A stretch of 64,000 nt of DNA from Peptostreptococcaceae bacterium. Lineage in GTDB: Bacteria; Bacillota; Clostridia; Peptostreptococcales; Anaerovoracaceae. Where the stretch lies: assembly GCA_016650175.1 (NCBI GenBank), contig JAENWG010000003.1:21839-85838 (forward strand). The letters run 5' to 3'. Below are positions 10,739-20,092 of the stretch, piece after piece (position 1 is the first letter of the stretch; every line of letters begins with the position of its first letter). Position numbers and translations under genes: made by a program. The notes beneath the pieces were generated by a model. The model searched no databases. It was not told the DNA's origin and was given only the letters and a program-made list of their open reading frames with translations.

Positions 10739-11697
10739 TAAATGTCCTCCACTGCTATAAAGCCATAATCTGTTTTTGCAGATTTAACTCCATCTACTAT
10801 TGCTTCTTCTAAAATTCTAGCTCCTATTACTCCGATTGAATCAAACGAGCCTTCTACAGTACATGTGCTCATTACAAATACGGTATCTCCGTCAGCAGAG
10901 CTATGAACCGGTTTTATACTTCTTGCATAAGCATCATGAAGTATAGATGCTAATTTATTACACTGAGCTTTTGTTAATTTTACATTAGTTAAAAAACATG
11001 AAATGGTAGTATTTCCCGAAAAAACATGTCTATCTTCCAAAGCTTTATTTATCATTACTTCTTCAGTATTTAATAGCTTCTTAGTGTCTTTATCATAAAG
11101 ACCTGCTATTAATTTCCCTTTATCATATATATCTCCAAGCGCATTTACTGCTACTATTGCTCCTGCTTTAATATTTCCTATTTCTGCTGCTTTAACTCCG
11201 ATTCCGGATTTCATTGCAGTGTCAATTCCTAAATATTTGCCTATGGTAGCACCTGTGCCTGCTCCATGATTGCCTTTTTCAAAGTTACACAAAAAAGCAT
11301 TCTGGGCGCTTTTGTACCCCATTTCTCTTGTAGGTCTTACTTTCGAATCACCTGCTATAAGATCAAATAAGGATGCTCCACATACGATAGGAACTACTCC
11401 TACTCCTACATTAAAACCTATTCCTTTTTCTTCAAGGTAATTCATTACTCCAGAGGCTGCTTCTAATCCATAGGCACTTCCACCGCTTAAAACTACGCTG
11501 TGTATTTCCTGCACCATATTTTCTGATTTCAATAGATCGGTTTCTCTAGTCGCAGGTCCGCCACCTCTTACATCTACCCCAGCTACTGCACCTTTTTCAC
11601 ATATAATAGTAGTGCAACCTGTACCACCAACTTTGTCTTCGGCGTTACCTATTCTAAAACCTTCTATTTCCTTTATATCAATATATTTCATGTCCAC
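10738..11697 (-). CDS. P1/DmpA-family peptidase
   Basis: FRIGNAEDKVGGTGCTTIICEKGAVAGVDVRGGGPATRETDLL and HSVVLSGGSAYGL; characteristic of S58/P1 peptidases. Confidence 0.85.
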   Translation of the reverse strand: MDMKYIDIKEIEGFRIGNAEDKVGGTGCTTIICEKGAVAGVDVRGGGPATRETDLLKSENMVQEIHSVVLSGGSAYGLEAASGVMNYLEEKGIGFNVGVGVVPIVCGASLFDLIAGDSKVRPTREMGYKSAQNAFLCNFEKGNHGAGTGATIGKYLGIDTAMKSGIGVKAAEIGNIKAGAIVAVNALGDIYDKGKLIAGLYDKDTKKLLNTEEVMINKALEDRHVFSGNTTISCFLTNVKLTKAQCNKLASILHDAYARSIKPVHSSADGDTVFVMSTCTVEGSFDSIGVIGARILEEAIVDGVKSAKTDYGFIAVEDI

Positions 11698-11730
11698 CTC
11701 TTTTAGTATTATATAGATTTTTCCTTAATA

Positions 11731-12588
11731 TTACAATGCTAACCTTTCAAAATATTCTGTTAGATAATCGTAAAACTTATCCACCGTATCATTATTAACC
11801 TTATTTCTTTTTTTCTTTATTACTATATTTCTATAGCACCTAGGGTAACTAATCGGAAGCAATTTAAATTTTTCACTTTTTCTTCCACCCCAAGTAAACG
11901 ACGGCCAAAACCCTACTCCAAGGCCCGCCTCTATAAAGTTTCTAACACTGGTAGTATTGTCACTTTCAAATACGATATTTGGTTTGAATCCAGATTCTCT
12001 GCAATATATATCAGTAATGTATCTAATACCTTTACCGTATATAGCTGCAAACTTCTTGTCCTTCATGTCTAATAAATCAACTGAATTAGCATTTGATGAA
12101 ATATCACTTTTGGGAACCGCCAGAAAAATTTCTTCTGTAATTACTGAAGTTAAGTCATCAACATGAACTTCATCCCTTGTGGTTGATATTACAATATCAC
12201 TGTTATTAGTTGCTACTTGACTAAAATTAAATACAACTTCATCGTTATCTTTTTTGTAGTTTAATATTGCATCAGTAACTAACATCGATGCTGCTAATAC
12301 GTTTATATTTATAGTTACATCTTCTATTGCAGTAAGGCCATTCATTCTATGTTTTATGTCGTCAAAGTCATTTATAATCGGTTCTACTATTTCAAGTAAG
12401 TTTTTACCATATTTTGTTAGTACTATATTTCTCCCTTTTGGCGTAAACAAAGGGACACCCAGTTCCTTTTCCAGTTTATGTATCATCTGGCTTAAAGCCG
12501 GTTGAGCAATATGCAATTCCTTAGCAGCCTTAGTAATATGCTGCATCTTTGCTACTTTTTCAAAGTATTTAAGATTATTGATATCCAT
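11731..12588 (-). CDS. LysR-family transcriptional regulator
   Basis: N-terminal wHTH MDINNLKYFEKVAKMQHITKAAKELHIAQPALSQMIHKLEKELG. Confidence 0.92.
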   Translation of the reverse strand: MDINNLKYFEKVAKMQHITKAAKELHIAQPALSQMIHKLEKELGVPLFTPKGRNIVLTKYGKNLLEIVEPIINDFDDIKHRMNGLTAIEDVTININVLAASMLVTDAILNYKKDNDEVVFNFSQVATNNSDIVISTTRDEVHVDDLTSVITEEIFLAVPKSDISSNANSVDLLDMKDKKFAAIYGKGIRYITDIYCRESGFKPNIVFESDNTTSVRNFIEAGLGVGFWPSFTWGGRKSEKFKLLPISYPRCYRNIVIKKKRNKVNNDTVDKFYDYLTEYFERLAL

Positions 12589-12690
12589 AGTTTCCCTTTC
12601 ATAAGTTTAACTTATCATTACTATATAAATTATATATTAGAATTAATGAATAATCAAGTGTACAATCATAATGAAATGGAGGACATTATT

Positions 12691-12990
12691 ATGTCACAGA
12701 TATTTGAAACAGCTATGCTATTATGCTTTGGTGCCTCTTGGCCACTTGCTCTTGTTAAAAATTACAAAGCCAGAACAGCTAAGGCAATCAGTTTACCGTT
12801 TCTGACCTTAATAACTTTTGGTTATATATGCGGGATTTCCGCTAAAATAGCTGATGGTAATTATACTTACGTATTCTGGGTTTACATATTTAATATTACT
12901 TTACTAATATTAAATCTAATGGTATATGCAAGAAATTCCAACCTTGATAAAGGTATTGAAACCAATAGAGGCCTAAGAAAAACAGCGTAA
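12691..12990 (+). CDS. PQ-loop (SemiSWEET-like) small membrane protein
   Basis: MSQIFETAMLLCFGASWPLALVKNYKARTAKAISLPF...: three TM segments and PQ-loop-like N-terminal motif. Start taken at 12691 after GGAGGACATTATT; divergent from LysR. Confidence 0.75.
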   Translation: MSQIFETAMLLCFGASWPLALVKNYKARTAKAISLPFLTLITFGYICGISAKIADGNYTYVFWVYIFNITLLILNLMVYARNSNLDKGIETNRGLRKTA

Positions 12991-13009
12991 TAAAACAATA
13001 TATAAATAA

Positions 13010-13050
13010 AGGGACTGGATTCTGTTTCTAACAGAACCCAGTCCCTTTTA
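13010..13050. terminator. Bidirectional terminator between convergent PQ-loop gene and hydrogenase
   Basis: AAAGGGACTGGATTCTGTTTCTAACAGAACCCAGTCCCTTTT hairpin with A and T flanks. Confidence 0.75.
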
Positions 13051-13090
13051 GTATCTTGAATAAAGTATCTATACTTTATTATTAATCATT

Positions 13091-14830
13091 TTATACAAAT
13101 GGATTTGGAGGAATGTCCCACTTTGTATGATCCGTATGAAGTTCATGAACTAAATCAGGTCGTCTTTCATATAACGAAATAATTGATGGATTTTCATGAC
13201 TGAATCTTAAATCGGCTTTTTTATCTAATGTATATAACGTCGAGCCACGAAAAAGTGATATTTCAAAATCATGAGATATAGGTTGACCTCCGCCACCTAC
13301 GCAGCCTCCTGGGCAGGCCATTATCTCAACAAAGTGATAATGTTTTTCTCCCTTTTCTACAGCATCTACTATTTTTCTGGCATTAGCAAGACCACTAGCT
13401 ATGGCAATATTTAGTGTCTTATCACCAATGTCTATCTTAGCTTCACGCCATCCAACATTACCATCTACCGGGCGTACGTTATAGAATTTGCTTGGGTCAG
13501 GTTTTTCATTGGTAAGTATAGCATATACACTTCTAAGTGATGCTTCCATTACTCCTCCTGTAGCCCCAAAAATCACTCCAGCTCCTGTACCATCGCCTAC
13601 GTTAGCTCCCTGAATTCTGTCAAATTGACCTTCCTCTAAAACTGCAGGGTCGATGAAACTTGCTTTAACCATTCTAGCCAATTCTCTTGTAGTTATTACT
13701 AAATCAACATCAGGGTCTCCATTAGTTTTCATAGTAGGAAGTTCGCGTTCAGCTTTTTTTGCTAAACATGGCATAATAGATACTACATTAATATTTTCTC
13801 TATCTATACACATGTTTTTAGCAACCTCTTCTTTAATTACTGTACCAAACATCTGCTGAGGAGACTTAGCTGTTGATAAGTGTTTAACTGAATTCGGAAA
13901 ATTAGACTTAATAAAACTAACCCAAGCTGGACAACAAGAAGTATAAAGCGGAAATTTAGATTCATCACCTTCTTTTAGTAAATGAATAAATTCCATACCC
14001 TCTTCCATTATTGTTAGGTCAGCTGAAAACGTAGTATCAAATATATAATCAGCACCCATTCTTCTAAGAGAAGTAATTAGTTTTTCTACTGTAGCTACTT
14101 CAGAACTAATTCCAAGATCTTCGCCCCACGCAGTTCTAATGGCTGGTGCTATCTGTACTATAGTTACCTTACTTTCATCGTGCAACATATCTCTAAATAT
14201 TTCTGTATCATCTCTTACTCGTAACGCGCCAACCGGACAATGAACTATACATTGCCCACATAGTACGCAGTGAGAATCATTAATATCCTTGTTTCCGTAT
14301 ACACCTACTGATGTCTTACCACCGCTATTTACTGTATCCCAAACACCTACATTTTGAATATTATTACAAACTTGTACGCATCTTAAGCAACTTATACACT
14401 TAGCATTATCTCTAATTAAAGGAAAATTTATATCCCAAGGTTTTTTTACTATCTTTTTTTCATATATGTTGTCGATTATTCCCAAAGTATTTGACAAAGT
14501 TTGAAGTTCACAGTTACCAGATCTTACGCACGAAGTACATGTTACTTCATGATTAGAAAGAAGAAGTTCTACATTTATTCTTCTAGCTTTTCTTACTTTT
14601 TCGGATCTTGTATTTATTACCATATCCTCAGATACTACCGTATTACAAGAAGTAACAAGCCTTTGGGCTCCTTCTACTTCAACGAGACAAACTCTACAAC
14701 TACCTGTTTGATTTACATTTTTAAGATAACAAAGCGTAGGTATTTTTATTCCTATCTCCTTGGCAGCTTCTAATATTGTAGTACCTTCTTTTACGCTGAC
14801 TTTTTCTTTATTTATAGTTAAATTTACCAT
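13091..14830 (-). CDS. [FeFe]-hydrogenase catalytic subunit (group A type, NuoG-like N-terminus)
   Basis: 2Fe-2S domain (CYLKNVNQTGSCRVC), HEVTCTSCVRSGNC, two 4Fe-4S clusters, H-cluster motifs YTSCCPAWV, MPCLAKKAE, EIMACPGGCVGGGGQP. Confidence 0.93.
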   Translation of the reverse strand: MVNLTINKEKVSVKEGTTILEAAKEIGIKIPTLCYLKNVNQTGSCRVCLVEVEGAQRLVTSCNTVVSEDMVINTRSEKVRKARRINVELLLSNHEVTCTSCVRSGNCELQTLSNTLGIIDNIYEKKIVKKPWDINFPLIRDNAKCISCLRCVQVCNNIQNVGVWDTVNSGGKTSVGVYGNKDINDSHCVLCGQCIVHCPVGALRVRDDTEIFRDMLHDESKVTIVQIAPAIRTAWGEDLGISSEVATVEKLITSLRRMGADYIFDTTFSADLTIMEEGMEFIHLLKEGDESKFPLYTSCCPAWVSFIKSNFPNSVKHLSTAKSPQQMFGTVIKEEVAKNMCIDRENINVVSIMPCLAKKAERELPTMKTNGDPDVDLVITTRELARMVKASFIDPAVLEEGQFDRIQGANVGDGTGAGVIFGATGGVMEASLRSVYAILTNEKPDPSKFYNVRPVDGNVGWREAKIDIGDKTLNIAIASGLANARKIVDAVEKGEKHYHFVEIMACPGGCVGGGGQPISHDFEISLFRGSTLYTLDKKADLRFSHENPSIISLYERRPDLVHELHTDHTKWDIPPNPFV

Positions 14831-16668
14831 TTTTTCCTCCTATCTTTCCATTCTGCTCCGTAACCATAGTGATCACATCTCATGCATCGGCTAGCTTCTT
14901 TAACAGCTTCATCAAGAGACAAACCATTCTCTACAGCTTCAAAGTCATGGCGACGAACTCTTGCTAATCTTTCACTAGCATTTGCTCTGCCCCAAGGAGT
15001 TATGTTTACAATATCTGGATATGGTGCATCTAATTCAGGTTCTATAATATGGTTAAATCCTAAGTAATTATCAATATTTGCAGCCGCTACTTTTCCTGCA
15101 GCTACAGCCTTTATAACAGTTGCTGGACCAGTTACGCAGTCACCGCCTGAATACACGCCTTCCATTTGACCTACGTGTGCTTTTTCATTAGCTACTATTG
15201 CATCTCTGTCTAGTGGTATACTGTTCCTACCAAAGTGGTCAGATTCTATAGCTTGACCTATAGCTACAATTACTACATCGCAGTCAAATCTAAATGAAGG
15301 TGCAACTGAAGGAATAGGTACAGGTCTCTTTGACGAATCAAGCTGACCTGCTCTTTGACCTTTTGCCCAAAATGCAACTATTTGACCATTTTCATTTCTT
15401 TCTATCTTTTCAGGTGCCATTAGAGTTATAAGTTCGCAGCCTTCTGCTACTGCACCATCTATTTCATCCTCTAAAGCAGTCATATCTTGTCTGCCTCTTC
15501 TATATATTATTGATGTTGTTTCAGCTCCAAGCCTTACTACTGTTCTTGCAGCGTCCATTGCGACATTTCCACCACCAATTACGCATACTCTTTTGCCTGA
15601 AAAATCATATTCTTCGCCGTCTTCTATTCTTCCTAAAAGATCGATTGCAGGTATTACATCATCGCAATCAACACCTTCTATATCAAGCTTTTTATCACTG
15701 TGCGCACCAATTGCTATATATACTGCATCAAACTCTTTTCTTAGATCACTTATTCCTTTATTCCCGTCACTGCCTATCTTTGAGTTGAAATTTACATTTA
15801 TCCCAACTTTTAGTATGCTGTTTATATCTTGGTCTAAATTTTCTGCTGGTAACCTGTATCTCGGAATACCATATCTCATCATTCCACCAAGAGTTTTATG
15901 CTTTTCAAACACCTCAATATCATGACCCATTATTGCCAAAAAATATGCTGCGGTAAGACCAGCTGGACCGCCACCAATTACTGCTACTCTTTTGCCTGTA
16001 GGTTCACACTTTTTAGGCGGTTCTATTTCATTAGATGCATTATCACATGCAAAACGCTTAAGTTCCCTAATATTTACTGCATCATCTATTAATCTACGTC
16101 TACACTTAGTTTCGCAAGGGTGTTCACATACATATCCGCATACTGCAGGAAAAGGATTGTCTTTACGAATAATCCTAATTGCATCTTCATATCTCCCATC
16201 TGCTACCATAGCAATATAGTCAGGTACTTCAACACCTGCCGGGCATTGTGCCTGACATGGTATTTCCTGAGTTGTAGTAAATGCACAGCAACCGTGCTCA
16301 ATATGGCTGATATAGTCTTCTCTAAAACAATTGACGCTGTTAATTACTGCTTCTGCTGCCTTAAACCCTATTGCGCAGTCAGCAGAATTATATATAGTAT
16401 CGGCAGTTGTTTCTAAAAGTTCTAACGTCGCATAATCACCCTTACCATCCATTATTTTTTCAAGCATGATGATAAGTTGTGCTATTCCTACTCTGCACGG
16501 TGTACACTTACCACATGATTGTGCATGGCAAAGTCTTAAAAATACTGTTACCATGTCAACAGGGCATAATATAGCTGCACCTGAGTTAACACGCATCGTC
16601 ACTGAAGCATAAATTTGGTCTAATGCCAGTTCCGCTCTTGAAGGGGGTTCAATCTTAATCCTATCCAC
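14824..16668 (-). CDS. NuoF C-terminal 4Fe-4S domain fused to GltD/NfnL-like NAD(P)H/FAD oxidoreductase
   Basis: CGKCTPCRVG (NADH_4Fe-4S) then CQAQCPAGVEVPDYI...CGYVCEHPCETKCRR (GltD N-terminal Fe-S) and two dinucleotide-binding motifs (VAVIGGGPAGLTAAY, VCVIGGGNVAMDAAR). Overlaps hydA by 7 nt. Confidence 0.88.
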   Translation of the reverse strand: MDRIKIEPPSRAELALDQIYASVTMRVNSGAAILCPVDMVTVFLRLCHAQSCGKCTPCRVGIAQLIIMLEKIMDGKGDYATLELLETTADTIYNSADCAIGFKAAEAVINSVNCFREDYISHIEHGCCAFTTTQEIPCQAQCPAGVEVPDYIAMVADGRYEDAIRIIRKDNPFPAVCGYVCEHPCETKCRRRLIDDAVNIRELKRFACDNASNEIEPPKKCEPTGKRVAVIGGGPAGLTAAYFLAIMGHDIEVFEKHKTLGGMMRYGIPRYRLPAENLDQDINSILKVGINVNFNSKIGSDGNKGISDLRKEFDAVYIAIGAHSDKKLDIEGVDCDDVIPAIDLLGRIEDGEEYDFSGKRVCVIGGGNVAMDAARTVVRLGAETTSIIYRRGRQDMTALEDEIDGAVAEGCELITLMAPEKIERNENGQIVAFWAKGQRAGQLDSSKRPVPIPSVAPSFRFDCDVVIVAIGQAIESDHFGRNSIPLDRDAIVANEKAHVGQMEGVYSGGDCVTGPATVIKAVAAGKVAAANIDNYLGFNHIIEPELDAPYPDIVNITPWGRANASERLARVRRHDFEAVENGLSLDEAVKEASRCMRCDHYGYGAEWKDRRKKW

Positions 16669-16670
16669 AG

Positions 16671-17246
16671 TTAATTCTCCTTTACATATATCAAATTATT
16701 TTTATCAAAATATTTATTAACATTTTCATCGTGCGTAGCTATGATTACGGTCTTCCCTACGCTCATCTCTTTTACATATCCCATAACTTTTACGAGTGTT
16801 TCTTTATCTATTCCAACAAAGGGTTCATCCATTATCAGTAGATCCGAGTCCTTAAGAAGCGCTCTAATTATTGCTACTCTTCTTTTCATTCCTCCTGAGA
16901 GCTCATTTACTTTCTTGTTTTTAGCATCAAAGATTTCCGTTCTCTTTAATGCTTCATATATTTTTTCTTTGTCTTCTGTAACTAAGTTTAAATTTTTGAA
17001 AACACTAAGGCTTTCAATTAATCTGTCTTCTTGAAATACGGTAGATAAACTTTTATCTGTAAACCCTGTTATTTCTCCTTTATCAATCTCAACAAACCCC
17101 ATAAGTACTCTTAGAATCGTTGTTTTGCCACTTCCCGACTTACCTAACAACAGATTTATCTTGTTATCAATAAAAGTTTCATTAAAGTCTTTTACTATAT
17201 ATTTATCTGATATTTTAATGTCTACATTTTTAAACTTTATATCCAT
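16671..17246 (-). CDS. ABC transporter ATP-binding protein (NitT/TauT type)
   Basis: Walker A GKSGSGKTT, signature LSGGMKRRVAI, Walker B LLIMDEP. Confidence 0.9.
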   Translation of the reverse strand: MDIKFKNVDIKISDKYIVKDFNETFIDNKINLLLGKSGSGKTTILRVLMGFVEIDKGEITGFTDKSLSTVFQEDRLIESLSVFKNLNLVTEDKEKIYEALKRTEIFDAKNKKVNELSGGMKRRVAIIRALLKDSDLLIMDEPFVGIDKETLVKVMGYVKEMSVGKTVIIATHDENVNKYFDKNNLIYVKEN

Positions 17247-17250
17247 AAAA

Positions 17251-17997
17251 TCACCTTAAAAGCCTTTCTATGCTAACATCAAAAAGTTTAAGAATAACCT
17301 TTTCAAATATGATACTAACAATTATTATGACTATAGTAAAGGCTAATATATCTGCTGTATCAAGCTGTATCTTAGCTAAGTAAAGCTGTTCTCCTATTGA
17401 ACCGTCAGGTATACCTATTACTTCAGCAGCAATTCCTGCCTTCCAGCACATTCCTATTGCTAAATTAAGACCTGCTGTAAAATATGACTTTACTTCTGGT
17501 ACATATACATATATGGCTTTTTTAATTCCTTTTATTTCAAATATTTTTGACATTTCAATTAAGTTTTTATCCACATTTTCTATACCGTTTAACAGATTAG
17601 TATAAATTATAGGAAAACCTATCAAAACAGATATTAGTATTGATAGGTTATTAGAAGATATAAATACAAGTGCAAATATAATAAAAGAAGCAACAGGTAT
17701 TGATTTTATTGTAACAAGTAGTGGATAAAGAAGTGATTTTACCCAATTTGTTTTATGTGATAAAGGTGCCAATACTAATGCAGTAATTATTGAAATAAAT
17801 ATTCCTAAAAATATTCTTAGAGATGAATATCCTATAGACATCCAAAACTCTGATTCACCTGCTAAAACAACTAACCTTTTAGATACGTCCACTAAAGAAA
17901 CAAAAAGAAAGTTATCGCTATTTAAAATAGCGATACTTTCCCATACTATAATCCAAAATACTACTGTCCATATCTTTATTCCATCAGGTCTTTTCAT
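17251..17997 (-). CDS. ABC transporter permease (NitT/TauT type)
   Basis: Multiple TM segments; EAA-like loop; flanked by SBP and ATPase genes. Confidence 0.88.
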   Translation of the reverse strand: MKRPDGIKIWTVVFWIIVWESIAILNSDNFLFVSLVDVSKRLVVLAGESEFWMSIGYSSLRIFLGIFISIITALVLAPLSHKTNWVKSLLYPLLVTIKSIPVASFIIFALVFISSNNLSILISVLIGFPIIYTNLLNGIENVDKNLIEMSKIFEIKGIKKAIYVYVPEVKSYFTAGLNLAIGMCWKAGIAAEVIGIPDGSIGEQLYLAKIQLDTADILAFTIVIIIVSIIFEKVILKLFDVSIERLLR

Positions 17998-18005
17998 TCT
18001 ATCCC

Positions 18006-18971
18006 CTATTTATTAATATAGTAAAATTCATCGCCAGGTAGTTCACCACCAACAGCTTCTGGATTTTGATTATATAACTCTTCAAGATATCCTTGTAGTT
18101 TAGTTTTCATTTTGTCACCGGTAATGCATACTATGTTGCAAGTAGGTATGGCAACTTTAGCTACTTCTTCCGGAAATATATCAAACTTACCGATTAGCGC
18201 AGCCGCTTCATCGTTATTATCGTTTACATAGGTAACACTTTCTTCATAACTCTCTAAGAATCTATCAACAGCATCAGGGTTATTGTCTACAAATTCTTTA
18301 TTCCCTATAATTACTCCTGTGATTAAAGTACTGGTATCGGTAACCTTATTCCATTCTTCAGTTAAATCAAGAGCTATTCTAACGTTTTCACCTTTCATGG
18401 TACTAGTCGTTACAAATGGCTGTGGAAGCATTGCTATAGTGCCTTCATTAGCTATAAGTGTTGCAGCACATTCCGAGTGTTCACTCTTCCATTCTATATT
18501 TACATCAGATGCAGGATCTATTCCGTTAGCTTCTAATATGTAATTTAAGCTGTATTCAGGAGTCGCACCTTTACCAGACGCTATGATTGTCTTCCCTTTT
18601 AGATCTTCTATGCTTTTTATGCTATCACCGTTTTCGCATATGTATATAACACCTAAGGTGTTAATGGCAAGTACATTTACATTACCATCTGTTTTATTAT
18701 ATAAAGTTGAAGCTAGATTAGCAGGTATACATGCTAAATCCGTTTCGCCTTTAGATATTTTAGCTACTACTTCATCTATAGAACCTGAAATCGTAAATGT
18801 ATATTCATTTTCGTTTACTGCTCCACTTTCAGAATCTTCCATTAATTTAACAAGTCCCATAGCTGTAGGCCCTTTTAATGTAGAAACATCAACACTGGCT
18901 GTTTCCTGGCTGCCACAACTTGTAAGTAATAATGTAAAAATCACTAATAATGCTACTATTATCTTTTTCAT
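18006..18971 (-). CDS. ABC transporter substrate-binding lipoprotein (NMT1/TauA-like)
   Basis: Lipobox LLLTSCGS; SBP-like fold sequence with IEDLKGKTIIASGKGATPEYSLNYILEANGI. Confidence 0.87.
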   Translation of the reverse strand: MKKIIVALLVIFTLLLTSCGSQETASVDVSTLKGPTAMGLVKLMEDSESGAVNENEYTFTISGSIDEVVAKISKGETDLACIPANLASTLYNKTDGNVNVLAINTLGVIYICENGDSIKSIEDLKGKTIIASGKGATPEYSLNYILEANGIDPASDVNIEWKSEHSECAATLIANEGTIAMLPQPFVTTSTMKGENVRIALDLTEEWNKVTDTSTLITGVIIGNKEFVDNNPDAVDRFLESYEESVTYVNDNNDEAAALIGKFDIFPEEVAKVAIPTCNIVCITGDKMKTKLQGYLEELYNQNPEAVGGELPGDEFYYINK

Positions 18972-19240
18972 TTCAACCTCTTCTTTGTTAAATATTTGAC
19001 TATATATAATTTACCATAGTTTGTATGAATTAACAATAATTTTACAAATTAACTTTGTACTTTTATCCAAACAATAATTTAATGAGTCCCATATGTTTCT
19101 TTAAGCCTTTTTTCTTCTAACATTTTTGCTTTTGCATAATAATTAAATTTTGACAGACAAATAAAACAATTCCTAAATAAATATATTATATTACTTATCA
19201 GAAACATCAATTTTGCCATTTAATTACACTATTAGCAAAA

Positions 19241-19281
19241 ACAGAAGAAAACCGTTTTTCACGGTCTTCTTCTGTAAATTA
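19241..19281 (-). terminator. Terminator downstream of nucleotidyltransferase gene
   Basis: ACAGAAGAAAACCGtttttcACGGTCTTCTTCTGT hairpin; minus-strand T-run (…TTCTTCTGTTTTTGC). Confidence 0.7.
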
Positions 19282-19342
19282 CATATATAATAATTTTCTT
19301 TAGAAAATACAATTTCCAGATAGTTACATAAAGTTATTCTTC

Positions 19343-20092
19343 CTATCTACAGTATATTTCTTTTAGTAACGCTACTATATCTTCAATACTTACATTAGAA
19401 AGCTTAAGATTTTTCATATCTGTTGTTTCATTTTGTAGCATTTCAATAAATAGTTCCATGTCATTTTTCACTGTATCTGGAAACTCACAATCACGCTCTA
19501 GCGACATTTCCGATGTAATTCTTATTATATCGTTTTTATGTTTTTTAATATCTCGTGAATCCACGTGTTTGCCTTGTTTCTTTTTTTCTTGCAAGTCTAG
19601 CCACGCCTTAGCCTTAAACGGTATTAAATATGTCGATTTCAAAATTGAAATATCCTTGACAATAATACGTCCTTTCAACATAATTTCATAGTAATCATCA
19701 TCTAGAAGTATTGCTGAAAGGCTCGATACCGAATCATCAATATGAATCGGAGTTAATGTTTTATCCTCCGTTAAAATGATGTCTGTTTTGGCAAACAATT
19801 CTAACACCTGTGGGAAACCGTTTTTCGTGGGTTTGTCAAAACGATAGAACTGCGGTTTGCTGTTATTTTTTGTCCTGTTTTGGTATTCACCGTCATTTAT
19901 AAATTTCCAGAACAGGTCACCAAACTCCTTAGTCAAAGCTTCAACTACTAAAACAATATCCAAATCACGTGTAGCGCGAAAGTCAGAGTTATTCTCCGTA
20001 AACAGAATGTCGCAAGCAGCTCCGCCTATAAGAACATACTGTTCCCTATAATCAGCAAAATATTCCCTGAACTTCTCCATTCCTTTTACCAT
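19343..20092 (-). CDS. AbiEii/AbiGii-like minimal nucleotidyltransferase (putative toxin)
   Basis: VLIGGAACDILFTENNSDFRATRDLDIVL (GG...RxTxDxD), FKAKAWLDL and DSRDIKKHKNDI resembling AbiEii motifs. Confidence 0.7.
   Translation of the reverse strand: MVKGMEKFREYFADYREQYVLIGGAACDILFTENNSDFRATRDLDIVLVVEALTKEFGDLFWKFINDGEYQNRTKNNSKPQFYRFDKPTKNGFPQVLELFAKTDIILTEDKTLTPIHIDDSVSSLSAILLDDDYYEIMLKGRIIVKDISILKSTYLIPFKAKAWLDLQEKKKQGKHVDSRDIKKHKNDIIRITSEMSLERDCEFPDTVKNDMELFIEMLQNETTDMKNLKLSNVSIEDIVALLKEIYCR

Noticed and set aside
15510-16416. Nested + strand ORFs (15510, 15593, 15898, 15992, 16120) opposite the flavoprotein gene
   Set aside because: Low-complexity antisense reading frames (e.g. LLFLQRPLRHFHHQ) overlapping a clear CDS.
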